Numbered from the stretch's first letter, positions 11,802-24,048 are shown. The stretch is DNA of 64,000 nucleotides from Plotosus lineatus (GCA_024760905.1 CM045734.1:40257564-40321563); one strand, 5' to 3'. Program-made: numbers and translations. Notes: generated from the sequence alone by a model not told the origin.

Positions 11802-12441
11802 TATATATATATGCAATATATATAATCATCACATGGCTTTTACTAATATTTTTGAAGTTGCAATCTCCTAAGGTCCATTCAATAGTTTGTTCAATAGTTT
11901 GTATTAGCCAGATTGATGGAGCCACAATTTGTATTCGATTTTATTCTGGCGAGTGCATGAAAACACTCGAATAGGAAGTGGATGCATCAGTTCATATAAG
12001 ACAAGATAACAGAAAAAATAACACTAGGCCAGTATGAAACTAACAATATGAATTATCACAATTCTGAATGGATTAAAATTTTGGTGCATCTGCACATAAA
12101 GCTACATCACATTTACATGTATTCAAACAAGCATTTGTTTGTATATCTGAATGTTATACCCTGCAGTTCTTTCTAATGCAAATACGTCCTGGTTTAGAGC
12201 TTCTTCTACATCGGTCACATTCCATTAGTTGCAGTACAATGGAGGATTTATTACTCTACTTGTTTTAATTTTTTCCGTGAAGAAGTTTTTATGGCTCATG
12301 GTATGTTTTAATTTTCAGTAAGTTTAGATTTATTCCCTTTAACCACTTAAATAGCCATGCTTTGTTTTTATTGTGCTTTCGTATTTTATTTATTTATTAT
12401 TTTATTTATTTATTTATTGAGTGGAGGTCTGTACATGTACA
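11802..12441. other. No recognisable feature
   Basis: AT-rich sequence with no convincing frame or known repeat. It ends in TTTATTTATT-type low-complexity sequence. Confidence 0.5.
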
Positions 12442-12443
12442 TA

Positions 12444-12733
12444 CAGTGGTACCTCACCTTACGAAATTAATCTGTTCCAGAGCTTTTTTCGTAACCTGCA
12501 TTTTTCGCAAGTTGAACCGCATTTTACATGTAAAACGAGTGATTCATTCCAAGGCTAGCCAATACTACCCCCTAAACCCTTTAAAAATTATAAAAGCATA
12601 CCTTTAACACCTCCTTCTGCTTCAATATCGTACCAATGGTAGACGGGTTTGGCCGTATTCCTTTGTGATATCACTCGCGCCCGTTTCTTCTCCTCACTCC
12701 CACCGGAAATCACATGTGTGTGTGCGTGTGCGC

Positions 12734-12811
<78 letters not shown>

Positions 12812-13302
12812 ACGCGAGTGCGCGTTGACCATGTCTTCTTAGCAGAGTTATAATCTTACAAATGTTTATGGAAGGTTAAAACCTGAGTCAAGAAATAAAG
12901 CATAAAACAACAGTAACTCTGTCCTTTATACGAAAAGCATTATGGTGGATTCAGCTCTATAATAGGCAATGGGAGGTAGATGCATCATTCCTCTTAGCCA
13001 AGGATGGTGTCCAAGATGGTCCAGGTCAAGATGGCGTCCCTGTCCAAGATGCCGTCAGGTGGACCTGTCCAAGATGGCACTTGAGTGAAGGTGACATGAA
13101 CAACAGCTCAGTTGTTAGCCAATGGGAGGCCAGCGGGGTGGGATGTTTGAACGTCATTGATGGGAGAGCAGCTCGTGCATTGTTTGAATGTTTGAATGGC
13201 GCATTTTAATGTTTGAATGGCGACTTTGAATTTTTAAGATGCCGCTTTCGTAACGTGAACTTATCCTGAGACAAAAATTTCAGGAAAATGCTTTTTGTAA
13301 CC
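12444..13302. mobile_element. Tigger-like element (family 1), internally changed, contains (TG)n
   Basis: The left tip CAGTGGTACCTCACCTTACG follows TA. Its first 160 bases are homologous, inverted, to the right end of the element at 17378-18241, and its right part (13130-13250, TTTGAATGGCGC blocks) matches the left part of that element. A (TG)n array at 12714-12812 occupies the middle. The right tip is lost against a (TA)n array (13303-13385). No transposase frame is seen. Confidence 0.8.
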
Positions 13303-13390
<88 letters not shown>

Positions 13391-13426
13391 CTACATATAT
13401 ATATGTATATATAATATATATACATA

Positions 13427-13893
13427 CAGGGATCCCTCACTTTCTGCGATTAATTGGGACCGAGGTCCCCACACGACCACCGAAATCCGCGAAATAGGAT
13501 CCCCCCTGACTGACGTATACGTACATGTATATGTGTATATAATATCTCTGAATACATATTCAATGCTATAAATGCTTATAATAACAATACATTAAAAATA
13601 ATGCATAAGATGTAAATAAAATATAAATACACACACATACAGAAGCGCGCACACATAGATGCGCACCTCAAAACAACGTAACTAGTTTTGATGGGATATT
13701 TTGGGTGTTTTTTTTGTTTTCTGTTGGTTTAGGGTTTTTTTCATAATTGGCCTTGTTTTTATGGCATTTTCCGTAATTTTCCTCTATTCTTTTAAAATGT
13801 CCTTATTTTATAATTCGATGAATATTAAAAAAAAAAAACCCGCGATGCAGGGAGCCGCATGACGTGAAGCGTGAAGTAGTGAGGGATCCATTT
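13427..13893. mobile_element. MITE with CAGGGATCCCTCAC ends, copy 1
   Basis: The left tip CAGGGATCCCTCACTTTCTG after TA is mirrored by GTAGTGAGGGATCCA at the right end. Both subterminal regions carry CGCGA-type blocks. It is non-coding. A second, longer copy lies at 56733. Its tips resemble those of the MITE nested at 2355, so a shared mariner/Tigger origin is likely. Confidence 0.85.
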
Positions 13894-13904
13894 ATATATA
13901 TATA

Positions 13905-14319
13905 TGGTATGGTAGGCCTCCGTCAGTCCCGAAGGACTATGGCTGCGCTCTGGCTGGTATCCCGGCTGGTGATACCCACCAGTGCGCAGAGCCTGGGTAG
14001 GTAGTAATGAGGGACAGGCTGTTACCCAAGCAGCAAGTCCCCCCTGTCTCAGCGCCACCGGAAGGATCCAATGGAAGGGCAAGTGCCGATACGACTGGGT
14101 TCCAGTGCCGCTGCAGGAGAGAATCTACGGTCAATTTAGAACGGCCAATTAACCTACAGTGCACGTCTTTGGATTGCGGGAGGAAACCGGAGCACCCGGA
14201 GGAAACCCACACAAGCACAGGGAGAACATGCAAAATCCACACAGAAACGCCCAGGCCGGGAATCAAACCCAGGCCTTCTTGCTGTGAGGCGGACGTGCTA
14301 ACCACTACGCCACCGTGCC

Positions 14320-14322
<3 letters not shown>
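13905..14322 (-). mobile_element. V-domain SINE, young, tail iii
   Basis: On the minus strand it starts GGCGGCACGGTGGCGTAGTG at 14322, with a B-box-like GTTTGATTCCCGGCC and an intact V-domain (CTCCGGTTTCCTCCCGCAAT). Its 3' part, tail iii, ends GACTGACGGAGGCCTACCAT. It is almost identical to the plus-strand copy at 20879. It is embedded between (TA)n arrays. Confidence 0.93.
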
Positions 14323-14364
<42 letters not shown>

Positions 14365-14368
<4 letters not shown>

Positions 14369-15702
14369 TAATACTTGCCTTTTATTGACTTGTACGCTTA
14401 CAACTAAATAAATGATGCACGCGTCATTAATATTAATATGACTATATTTGTGTGCCTGTGACTTGACAGGGACTATTGATCAGGCTCTTGTCTTTAATTG
14501 ACTGGAGTTACTGTATAAAACCTGCTCAGTGCAGTTCTTTTCATCTATCACTTCTGATCTGAATTACATTGTTTTTGTGTGACTTTGTTGAGTGAGGCTT
14601 AATTCATCAAATGAAACCTGCAGTAAATATTAGAATATCAGAAATATCCATAACTAAAACTAGCATGTAATAAACTGAACTCATGCAAAAATTCATAAAT
14701 TGAAAACTTTATAAAGACTATAAATGGGAAAATAGCAAAACCTAATAAATGTGATGACATTTTCCATGAAAACAATCAATGTAAATATGTTATGTTTTAA
14801 TTATATAGAACTAATTTCATTCGAGTCCATTATGATAATGCCCCAATACGCGCATGTCGAAAAGTCTTATTAAACCCTGTTTCTTCATTTTAATTTCGAT
14901 AATATTTGGTGAAGACTTAGAAATGCACTCTCGGCACAATGGTGAAATCTGTGAACAATGATGGTCTGATTATTCAGTACTCGCGGTTTATATGTAATAA
15001 TGAGCAACTTGTGCTTCAAGATTTAATCTCTGTATGTTTTAGTGATGTTTTTCTAAAGTTTTTAAAGATGTGATGAGAGACCTGATAAGAAACCTTCTCT
15101 CAAAATATGAAACCATTTCTATTTGGAGTGTCTAATATTCCACAGGCGATTTGGCAGATAAGCTTTTATTAAAAAGCATCTCAAGAAATATACATCCCGG
15201 AAAATGTTGTTCAAAGGGCAGATATGTAACAGTGACTGTCCTCTATATTAATTGTCGTTTGGATATTGTATAAAATTGGAATTTTACGCCCATTTCCTTT
15301 TATATGGAGATGCCTCTGGGCCCTAGTTATAGACCTTGCATAGCGTGCATGGTAAATGATGTTGTTTTCAGGAATAGTGTAAAGTTCAATAGTTTAATGT
15401 ATGAACATACATAGTAATTGTGTGTATGTAGAACAGTATTTTGTCAATGTCTTCAGCATGAAGGATGTTATTTTATACACTTATAAACATTATAACAAAG
15501 AAAATTAATTTTAAATATTGTATTAAAAAGTTTTATGTGATTTTACTTATATCACAGTTCAGCAGGAATACTATTCATAACAACAATTGTATTTTTAAAG
15601 TAACTGCTCTCACAGGATGTAAACCAGAACCTTTAGTGAATTACATAAAAACAAAAAATAGAAACTAGAAGCTAAGAGAGCATAAAGGGTTTAAACTATT
15701 AA
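14365..15702. other. No recognisable feature
   Basis: About 1.3 kb of AT-rich sequence without microsatellites or known repeats, unusually clean for this window. No conserved reading frame was recognised. It could contain intronic or regulatory DNA, but nothing in the sequence decides this. Confidence 0.5.
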
Positions 15703-15921
15703 GATGCACAATGCACACACAAAAAATGTATTCCCACTCACCACAGCATGCCCTCAGCAGAGTGAAAGTACCTACACAGACTTCTCTAGGTCCTGCTTTG
15801 CCCTGCACAAACGTAGTGCCCCATGTGACAAAGGTCACCCCCTCCCAGGTTTTTGGTGGGATCGAAGCTCGTACCATGGAAAATTTATTATAAAAGACAC
15901 TCGTAAGTCAAGTTACCACTG
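15703..15921 (-). mobile_element. Tigger-like MITE family 2, end fragment
   Basis: The minus-strand start CAGTGGTAACTTGACTTACG at 15921 and the following GAGCTTCGATCCCACCAAAA match the left end of 26389-27294. The other end is missing. A (TG)n(TA)n array (15930-16041) follows. Confidence 0.75.
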
Positions 15922-15926
15922 TATAT

Positions 15927-16385
<459 letters not shown>

Positions 16386-17189
16386 GATATATATATGCTG
16401 TATACATGCTGATTATAATTATATATTGTAATTTATATATATTAAATATTTCTCGATGTGGACTTGTTAATCTGGAGGTGTTTAGCCTTCCTCTTATGCC
16501 TGTATGAGTCTGGAGGTGTTTAATGAGCGCGTGTGAGTGTGATGGCTGATGGGAGGTGAGTGCACAGCTAGTTGCACTGGGCACTTTGAGTGGTTTGTCA
16601 TGCGCTACAGTCTAGACTAAAGGCCATATTAGTCACTGATGTACTGTACAGCGAGTGGGCGGGCAGCAGAAAGCCTTGCCATCAGGAAAAGAAGAAAAAA
16701 ACGCACAGGGTAGGGCATGGTCATGTAACGAAGATGTTCTTTCAAATGATTAAATCAACACACTGTGTGATTGAGACACGTCTCCTCCTCTAAATCAGAT
16801 TTCCCAGACTTCATGTGGTTGGAACATTGATCAAAGCTTACAGTGGATCTGCTATCACTGGCTAGATTATTTTAACATACTGTCCTCATGGCTTTGAAAA
16901 TAGTCTCATCTTTAAATAAACTCTGATTTTGTAATATAGGTTTTGATTTATACAAAATCAGTCACCTTAATCTTTCATGAGCACCAAACACATCAAATCC
17001 AGCAGACACTTCCCAGAGCACTGTACCCATGAAGACTTCTCTAGGTCCCACAGGAATCTCACATAGCACATGGTCCATGTGCCATCACCCACCCACGCGA
17101 GATCACGCTTATTTAAATGTATGGTAAAAGACCACGGAGCAATTCTTCCAAGTTGGCCTCCTGGGAAAACACTCATTTACTGTCTTTAT
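16386..17189. other. No recognisable feature
   Basis: No gene or repeat recognised with confidence. CTTCTCTAGGTCC near 17036 also occurs at about 15782, inside the MITE fragment at 15703, hinting at a very old related copy. Confidence 0.4.
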
Positions 17190-17377
17190 TCATTTTATGC
17201 ATTTTAAACCCTACCAGGGTCACAGGGAGGTTTGAGCTACCTCTGCTAACTCTTGGTGAAAGTTTAATACAACATCAACAGCTCGCCAATTCCTCACAGG
17301 GATTCCACATGACAGTCGTGTATACAGTCACACCTACGGACAATTTGGAAAGGCAGTTAGCATAATCTGCATGTGTT

Positions 17378-18241
17378 AGTACCTCTACTTACGAAAACCT
17401 CTGAATACGAAAAATCCAGGCTACGAAATTTTCATCCTCTTTATATGAAAACAACCTCTTTTTACGAAAAGCGCCAAACGTGCCATTCAAAAATTCAAAT
17501 GCGCCGTTCAAACATTCAAACAATGTACGAGTTGCTCTCTTATTGGCTGTTCCCCAGCATCCCGTCCCGCTGGCCTCCCATTGGCCAGGAGGGAGCTGAA
17601 CTGTACCTATACTTCCTGTACTCATACTTCCTGTTTGTCACATGCGTGAAGGAAAGTTGAACAGGAATGTCTCATGAGGTTTTTTAGATTGATCATTGCA
17701 GCGTTATATTTCGTCATCCATCATGGACCCCAAGAAAGTGATTCCCGGTGACACCGAAAAGAAGAAGCGGGCTCCATTATCAATCAAAGTGAAGCAGGAG
17801 ATAATAAAAAAATATGAAAGTGGGATGCGGTTGAGCAAAATCGCAAAGGAGTATGGCTGAAACCCCTCTACAATCAGAATGATATTGAAGGAGACCTTAA
17901 AAGCGGCGATATAGTGACGGAGGCGATTATTTCCGAAAAAACAACCGCCATATTTAAGGACTTCGTGGGGGGGTTCTTCGGACCAGCAACCCCCGGACTT
18001 TAAAGCATCGCATGGGTGGTTCGAGAGATTTTAAAAAAGGTAAATAATTTTCTTTTACTTTTAACACATATTTCATACAAAATTGGTGTACTTTTATCAT
18101 TTTTAAAGGGTTTATGGGGTAGTCTTGGGAGCCTTGGAACGAATCACACGTTTTACATGTAAAATGCTCCTCTACTTATGAAAACTCCAGTTTACGAAAA
18201 AGGCTCTGGAATGGATTAATTTCTAAGTAGAGGGCCGACTG
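17378..18241 (+). mobile_element. Tigger-like transposon (family 1), internal deletion
   Basis: The right tip reads, inverted, CAGTCGGCCCTCTACTTAGA next to TA. The left tip is eroded (GTACCTCTACTTACGAAAAC). Subterminal repeats of TTACGAAAA type are abundant. It carries the N-terminal part of a transposase and a short downstream piece, but most of the catalytic region is gone. Confidence 0.82.
17723..17914 (+). pseudogene. Tigger/pogo-like transposase N-terminus
   Basis: ATG at 17723 opens a frame of 45 codons: a basic N-terminus (DTEKKKRAPLSIKVKQEIIK), then YESGMRLSKIAKEYG, a psq/CENP-B-type helix-turn-helix. TGA at 17858 interrupts it. Reading through gives NPSTIRMILKE, which completes the usual third helix, before a second stop at 17912. 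The TGA lies where related proteins have Arg, consistent with a CGA to TGA CpG transition. The DDE catalytic domain is absent. Family transposases bind their own terminal repeats; this copy cannot. Confidence 0.82.
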
Positions 18242-18474
18242 TACTTTGGAAAGAAACCACATTCCTGGCAGAATACACAACCAAAGGTTTGAACCCAGGA
18301 CCCTCTTCCTGTGAAGCTAACCACTATCCCACCATGCCACCCTGAAATACTCATTTAGATAAATTAAAATATTGTTGAGTAGGGCAGCTAAGTCATAGAA
18401 AAAGACTGGCGAGAACCGTTTTATTCAATTTATCAAACAAGGCAACATAATTTTATTTTATTTATTTCATGACC

Positions 18475-18815
18475 TTCTTCTTCTCCTTTCGGCTGTTCCC
18501 TTTTTTCAGGGGTCGCCACAGCGAATCATCACATATTTGATTTGGTTTTTTTTACAACGGCTGCCCTTCCTGACACAACCCTTTTAGCACGGGACAGAAA
18601 CACGCTGACGGCTGTGCAGCTACTCTTTACGAAAGTCAGCAATGGTTCTTTTACATGAAGTTCACACCATAGACAGTGAGAGACATGGGCCGCTTTTGAT
18701 AACCCAGTTAGCTGCACTGGGGGGACAGTGACAACCTTGTGGAGAGTGGCACTCGAACCCCCAACCTTAGGATCAGCGATCCAACACCCTTTACCACCAG
18801 GCCACCACTGCCTTC
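18475..18815 (-). mobile_element. SINE family A, full length, tail i
   Basis: Complete minus-strand copy with an exact 17-bp target duplication TTATTTATTTCATGACC at 18458-18474 and 18816-18832. The head at the right end has TGGTGGCCTGGTGGTAAAGG. This is one of the cleanest insertions in the window. Confidence 0.95.
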
Positions 18816-18830
18816 TTATTTATTTCATGA

Positions 18831-18979
18831 CCAATTTCCTTTAATGTTTATATTATCCAGTCATCATTCACTTTATTTGGAACTTACTACAAGTACACCT
18901 AGTAGAAATAGATGTACTTGTAGTAAGTTCCTAATAAAGTGATTGATGATGGAATAATATAAACATTAAAGGAAATTGG
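18831..18979. repeat. Palindrome, about 68-bp arms
   Basis: Arms 18831-18898 and 18912-18979 are inverse complements with a few mismatches (CCAATTTCCTTTAATG / CATTAAAGGAAATTGG at the outside). The inner part contains CACTTTATTAGGAAC, a motif seen in many fish repeats. It abuts the SINE duplication. Confidence 0.92.
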
Positions 18980-19767
18980 TATCTTTTCTCCCATACTCAG
19001 CTCTTCCCTGCTCTCATCAGAAACACACTTCCACATCTCGAAGTTGTCTTTGAAATATTCAATTCAGGCCGACACCGGAGTCCGAGGTCACATTTAACCT
19101 CCTTCTGTTGTTTGATGTGAAGATTACTCGATGCTCTTGACTGGTATCTGAAGCATTTTCATATGAGTGGTCGATTGAATAATTACAGGTATAAAGATCC
19201 TGCTAATATCACTGAGTGATCACCGAGTGTAGAAGAACATCTTCAGTACATTGATGATTCTGTGTGTCCATGTGAAAATTTTCTGGCAGTGATGCAGAAT
19301 GAGCTCTCAAACCGTGGCCTGACAATCAAATTAGCTGACACCACCGAAGTCGTGGTTGTCGGGTACAATGAGCTGCTTTAGGGTGAAGAGAGAGAAAGAA
19401 ACTGTTTGCTTGTTGTGGTTCTCAATGCAGTGTGAAGAGATGACATCTCGGGGATTACATGCGAGAGGGGGGGAGTGGTGGATTTATGCGACCGCTCAAC
19501 ACTGTTATTGCAGATCCTCATGGAAACCTTACAATGGGAACCAGACTTTGCATCCCAATGTTTGTTAATGCAACAGCAGACGGTATTAAAAGCAACAGGT
19601 TGCTGTTTGATGCTCAAAGCCATTTACAGTGATTTTATTTTTTCTCTAGTGGAAATACAAATGCTATTTCCTACTACATCACTCTGTATATCCACAATGT
19701 TTATATTTCACCTACTGTATTTCACCATATTTATACTTTTATATATCAATTTCAGGGAAAATGGTGG
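18980..19767. other. No supported gene
   Basis: Contains a short plus-strand HLQYIDD-like segment near 19230 reminiscent of a retroelement YxDD box, without any supporting context. No other feature recognised. Confidence 0.35.
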
Positions 19768-20140
19768 TATGGTGGTATAGTGCTGAGCATGCCCGCCTCC
19801 CAGCATAAAGTGCTCACCTGTCTCTGTGGGGAGTTCACATGTTCTATGCATGTGTGGGTTCCTCTGGGTCTAGAGACAGACCTGTTTGGCTAATTGGCTG
19901 TTTCAAATTGCCCCAGGTTGGGTGTTGGCCCTGTGATGGTTCAGGGTGCTTTTCCCAGTGTTGATTCAAATTCATTTACATATATGGCATTCAACAAACA
20001 TCCATATCCGGAATGAATTTTCTTTTTTCTTTCTTTCTTTTTTCAATGCAACTGAGCAATTGTGCCTTTCTAGTTGCTTAAACTCCCAACCATTGAATCA
20101 GTAATCCAGAGCTTTAATGGCTGAGCTGGCACTGCCGAGC
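19768..20140. mobile_element. V-SINE relic (+) and family D SINE head (-)
   Basis: 19768-19985 is a diverged plus-strand V-SINE (GGTGGTATAGTG head, GGTTCCTCTGGGT V-domain, GGTTCAGGGTGC tail ii). 20045-20140 read on the minus strand resembles a tRNA-headed SINE of family D (GGCAGTGCCAGCTCAGCC). Confidence 0.6.
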
Positions 20141-20709
20141 TTCCCCAAAACTCTAATAGCATTAAGTGGTTTGGGAAATGATTGAAAGTGAGTGAATTTC
20201 TTGGAAAAGCCTTTTTAAAACAATCAAAATGTAATGAACAATGAACATAATCATTCATGCTAGCAGATGATCGAATTCCAAATTGACAATCCAATTTCAT
20301 AATCAGTCATAAAGTGCAAATTCAGTGTTCACTTACCAGGGGAGTGGTGGGGCGTGATAGGGCAGCAGGATGTAAACTCCCAAGAATGATATATACAGCA
20401 ATTACCACTGTTTTTCATTTCAGCAATTACCGCTGATTTATAAGTGGGGGTGGGTTAAATGGGCCAGACACCTCTGATGAGAGGGCATTATAATGAAAAC
20501 TAACATAGAGACTAGACTGTCAACTCTACATATACTGTACTACTCTATAGCATGGACTTTAACCAGTAGCAATAGTGCTTTGAACCTTTTTCAATCCATA
20601 TAATGTACTGTAGTGTCAATTAACACCAGCACTGATATGTTTTATAACTGTATAATCATGTCATTTAAGTGTGCAGTATCTTTTTTAATTTGTTTTTTTC
20701 TTCAGGATA

Positions 20710-20756
<47 letters not shown>
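20141..20756. other. Intergenic, ending in (TG)n
   Basis: No gene recognised. A (TG)n array of about 22 units occupies 20713-20756. Confidence 0.6.
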
Positions 20757-20757
<1 letters not shown>

Positions 20758-20878
20758 TGCAGTCTGACTGTTAATGCACAGTCAGGCATTATAATTCTCT
20801 GTGGTTTGAAGTTAGGGGAGTTTAGTTTCTTCAAATTAAATATGAGCCACTTTGTTATTCCTTATACAGTATTTACAT

Positions 20879-21274
20879 GGCGGCACGGTGGTGTAGTGGT
20901 TAGCACGTCCGCCTCACAGCAAGAAGGCCCGGGTTCGATTCCCGGCCTGGGCGTTTCTGTGTGGAGTTTGCATGTTCTCCCCGTGCTTGTGCGGGTTTCC
21001 TCCAGGTGCTCCGGTTTCCTCCCGCAATCCAAAGACGTGCACTGTAGGTTAATTGGCCGTTCTAAATTGACCGTAGATTCTCTCCTGCAACGGCACCGGA
21101 ACCCAGTCGTATCGGCACTTGCCTTTCCATTGGATCCTTCCGGTGGCACCGAGACGCGGGACTTGCTGCTTGGGTAACAGCCTGTCCCTCATTACTCCCT
21201 ACCCGGGCTCTGCGCACTGGGGATACCAGCCAGAGCGCAGCCATAGTCCTTCGGGACTGACGGAGGCCTACCAT
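20879..21274 (+). mobile_element. V-domain SINE, young full-length copy, tail iii
   Basis: Starts GGCGGCACGGTGGTGTAGTG, has the B-box-like GGGTTCGATTCCC, an intact V-domain and tail iii (from about 21080 to GACTGACGGAGGCCTACCAT). An 11-bp exact duplication AGTATTTACAT flanks it (20868-20878, 21275-21285). The 396-bp length defines the unit for this subfamily. Confidence 0.96.
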
Positions 21275-21285
21275 AGTATTTACAT

Positions 21286-21964
21286 CAAAGGGTAGTTTTT
21301 CCTGAAGCATTGTCATGTATGCTAAATAAATAAATAAATAAATAACATTTTGTTCAAGAGCCAAAAGCAGTACATTTAACAAAACCTTCCCTCAAGCGCT
21401 AATCAAATTTTGCATGTGTGCCTTGCTTCAATTGCGTATTCCTCATCAGACCACTTTGCGGATTTTGCTGCCAGGCGAGTTTAACTTGTTACGAGTTATA
21501 TAATATTGACGGAGCTCCAGGTTACAGCTTTCTTCATTTTAAAAATACAGCAGATGTTTCGGATGTTTAAAATGACCCTTAAAAGTCTGTGGATTTGACA
21601 ACTCAAGTTTAAAAATGTCAGGCAATCAGGCAGCTGCTATCTAATAAGACAATGATGAAAAGGATATGAAATCAAAGATAGAAAAAAAAAAATACTGATT
21701 AGCTCATCAAACGCTGAGACTTGAGATATTTTCAGTCATAAAGCCAGTCATGGCATGGCATTTAATATGTAAATAATTCTCTCATGCATCTGTTGAAAAC
21801 CTTCTGCCTTGTTGAAATTGTTTTTTAGTTAAAGACCAGGCCTTTCATAAAGAGGACTGCGCAGTGGTGCATAAAAGCAAAACAGTCAGTTTAAGTTTGT
21901 GTACTTTGGCCATGCAGCAATCCAGTCTGGCATATTTATCCGTATTCAAAATGGCATCCTGAGA
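21286..21964. other. No recognisable feature
   Basis: A short (AAAT)n run at about 21325-21345; otherwise no gene, repeat or RNA recognised. Confidence 0.5.
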
Positions 21965-22278
21965 ATTTCACTCACTTACTCATTTGCAAAGCCTCTTTAA
22001 TCCTGCTAGGACTGGTGCAAGACTGGCTCCTATCTCATCCAATATTGGGTGAAGGGGGATTCTATCTCTACCGTTTGTTAGACCATCACAGGACATCACA
22101 TGCACAACCTTTCACATTCACACTCACACCTGGGGCAATTTGGAACAGCCAACTAACGCACTGTGCATGTCTTTGGACTATAGAAAGAAACTAGAGTACC
22201 CAGAGGAAACCACCCGAGCACCGGGAAAACATGCCAACAGGACCTCCCTGCTGTGAGACGGACATACACATCAGTACA
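21965..22278 (-). mobile_element. V-domain SINE, tail ii, old
   Basis: Minus-strand order is head (22275), V-domain (GTGCATGTCTTTGGAC inverted context), tail ii. About a quarter of positions look changed. The region after it (22279-22767) shows no feature. Confidence 0.72.
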
Positions 22279-22767
22279 TATTGTGCTGTCCGGTTTAAGA
22301 TATGGCTAGTCTGTAATTTTTTAAATAGTAGTATATTTGTGTGTACTGTATGTAAATGTATCTGGTTAATTTACTCTTGATAATGACAACCCTGTGGTTT
22401 GAACACTTCTGTAACACCAGTATAGAGTGGAATGCTGTTGATTTTATATTAAGGTAATGTCTGATACAAAAGAACGGCCAGGTCTAGTGTTACCATCCCA
22501 CGGCTCCAGAGTCAAGGGGTCAGTGTTGATTTTTACATTTTCTACCCATCACTGTGGGTTTCATCTAGGGTCTTATGTTTCCGCCCACATTACAACATCA
22601 TGTCTGTTCGTGTACTGGCAATTCTAATTCATCTAAATTAGTGGATAAGTGAACTGAACTGGCATATTCCTTCCAGTGTGTATTTTCATTGTGTTTCCAG
22701 TTTTACCAGTACATTCCAGAATAAAGAAGTAAATGGACCTGGAGATATTAGTTGAGAACACACTCTA

Positions 22768-22888
22768 TTCACTCATTTTCTAAATTGCTTAATCCCAATT
22801 AGGTTAACGATGAGGCCTATCTCAGCCAACTCTGGGCAAGGGCAGAGTACACACTGGAAACACGCTGACAGCTATGCATTTAGTCTAG
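22768..22888 (-). mobile_element. SINE family A fragment, tail ii
   Basis: Only the tail and the very end of the core remain (CACGCTGACAGC..., GGCAGAGTACACACTGG), cut at 22888 where a hAT-like MITE begins. Confidence 0.7.
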
Positions 22889-22892
22889 TCCA

Positions 22893-23095
22893 GTGCTTCT
22901 CAAATAGTGGGGCACGCCCTCCTTGGGGGGGGGGGGGGGGCGCGCTGTGATGCGGGGGGGGGCAGTGTGATGCCGGGGGGAGTGCGTATGACCATGGGGA
23001 ACATGCTTTTCTGGAATTGTGTATGAGAATTAAGTGTAATTGCACCTCCACTCCACTAGTTGGCAGTGGCGTTCTCATTATCGAGCTATGGTGCA
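22893..23095. mobile_element. hAT-like MITE fragment with G-runs
   Basis: Begins CAGTGCTTCTCAAATAGTGG, the same tip as the hAT MITE at 26575-26832. It contains runs of 9-15 G (22925-22980). The right tip and duplication could not be identified. Confidence 0.65.
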
Positions 23096-23279
23096 ATTTA
23101 AATCGTTTATATTACAGATTGAAAAAACAATGTTAATGAAGTTTTGAAATGTTTTTTTTTCTTTGCAAAATCCACGCATATATGGGAAGAATATGCAAAA
23201 CACCACACACACAGTAGTCCAAGCTTACATTTGTTAGGTGATTTATATGAAATCATTTTCTGCCTGGTTTTAAGGTGCA

Positions 23280-23624
23280 GTTCATCATTTTCTGTAACCG
23301 CTTCATCCTAATTAGGGTCGCGGGGAGGCTGGTGCCCATCCCAGCCAACTCAGGGCAAGGGCAGAGTACACCCTGGACAGCTCGCCAGGCCATCGCAGGG
23401 CGGAAACACGCTGACGGCTTTGCAGCCTACTCTTGTCGAAAGTCAGCAATGGTTCTTTTACATGCCTCACACCATAGACAGTGAGAGACATGGCCGGCCT
23501 TTGATAACCCAGTTAGCTGCACTGGGGGGGGGCAGTGACAACCTTGTGGAGAGTGGGACTCGAACCTCCAACCTTTGGATCAGCGCTCCGGTGCCTTATA
23601 CCACTAGACCACCACTGCCCCATT
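23280..23624 (-). mobile_element. SINE family A, full length, tail ii
   Basis: Minus-strand copy very similar to 4998-5346. A 12-bp duplication TTTTAAGGTGCA lies at 23268-23279 and 23625-23636. Confidence 0.94.
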
Positions 23625-23771
23625 TTTTAAGGTGCAATTTTATGAAATAATAATAAAAAGTACTGTAGCTGATATGTATCAAACATCTAATCAATTTATC
23701 CACAGCAAGTTAGAGAACATTTCTAACATTTATGCAAATTGATATAACAGACAGAACCACTAGTGTGTGAT

Positions 23772-24048
23772 TTCGTTTCGGCTTTTTCCCTTTATCAGGA
23801 TTCGAAACAGCAAATGATTCACACGGTTGATTTGGCATAGGTTTTAACGTCGGATGCCTTCCTGACACGAGACAGAAGGGACAGAAACACGCTGACGGCT
23901 TCTTTTACATGCCTCTCACCATAGACAGTGAGAGACATGGCCCACCTTTGATATCCAAGTTAGCTGCACTGGGCAGGGGGTTAGTGGCAACCTTGCGGAG
24001 AGTGGGACTCGAACCCCCAAACTTAGACCACCAAGCCACCACTGCCCT
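23772..24048 (-). mobile_element. SINE family A, tail i, internally deleted
   Basis: Head near 24045, core with GGACATGGC-like block, and tail i, but the part between core and tail is shortened by about 70 bases. AGTGTGT occurs at both sides and may be a short duplication. Confidence 0.85.

Larger units (their letters stand above)
17190..18345 (-). mobile_element. V-domain SINE (tail ii) split by a Tigger-like element
   Basis: The tail and distal part lie at 17190-17377, the head at 18244-18345 (CTTTGGAAAGAAACC to GCTAACCACTATCCC). The two halves join exactly inside the V-domain motif CATGTxCTTTGGA, with the Tigger-like element in between. The SINE is therefore the older of the two. Confidence 0.82.

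Noticed and set aside
14365..15702. Possible hidden gene in the repeat-free 1.3 kb
   Set aside because: The only frames are short, AT-driven and without motifs; splice-like signals alone are not evidence.
19200..19375. Possible retroviral or LTR reverse transcriptase YIDD box (HLQYIDD near 19230)
   Set aside because: Only a few residues match and neighbouring translation shows no other RT motif; chance cannot be excluded.
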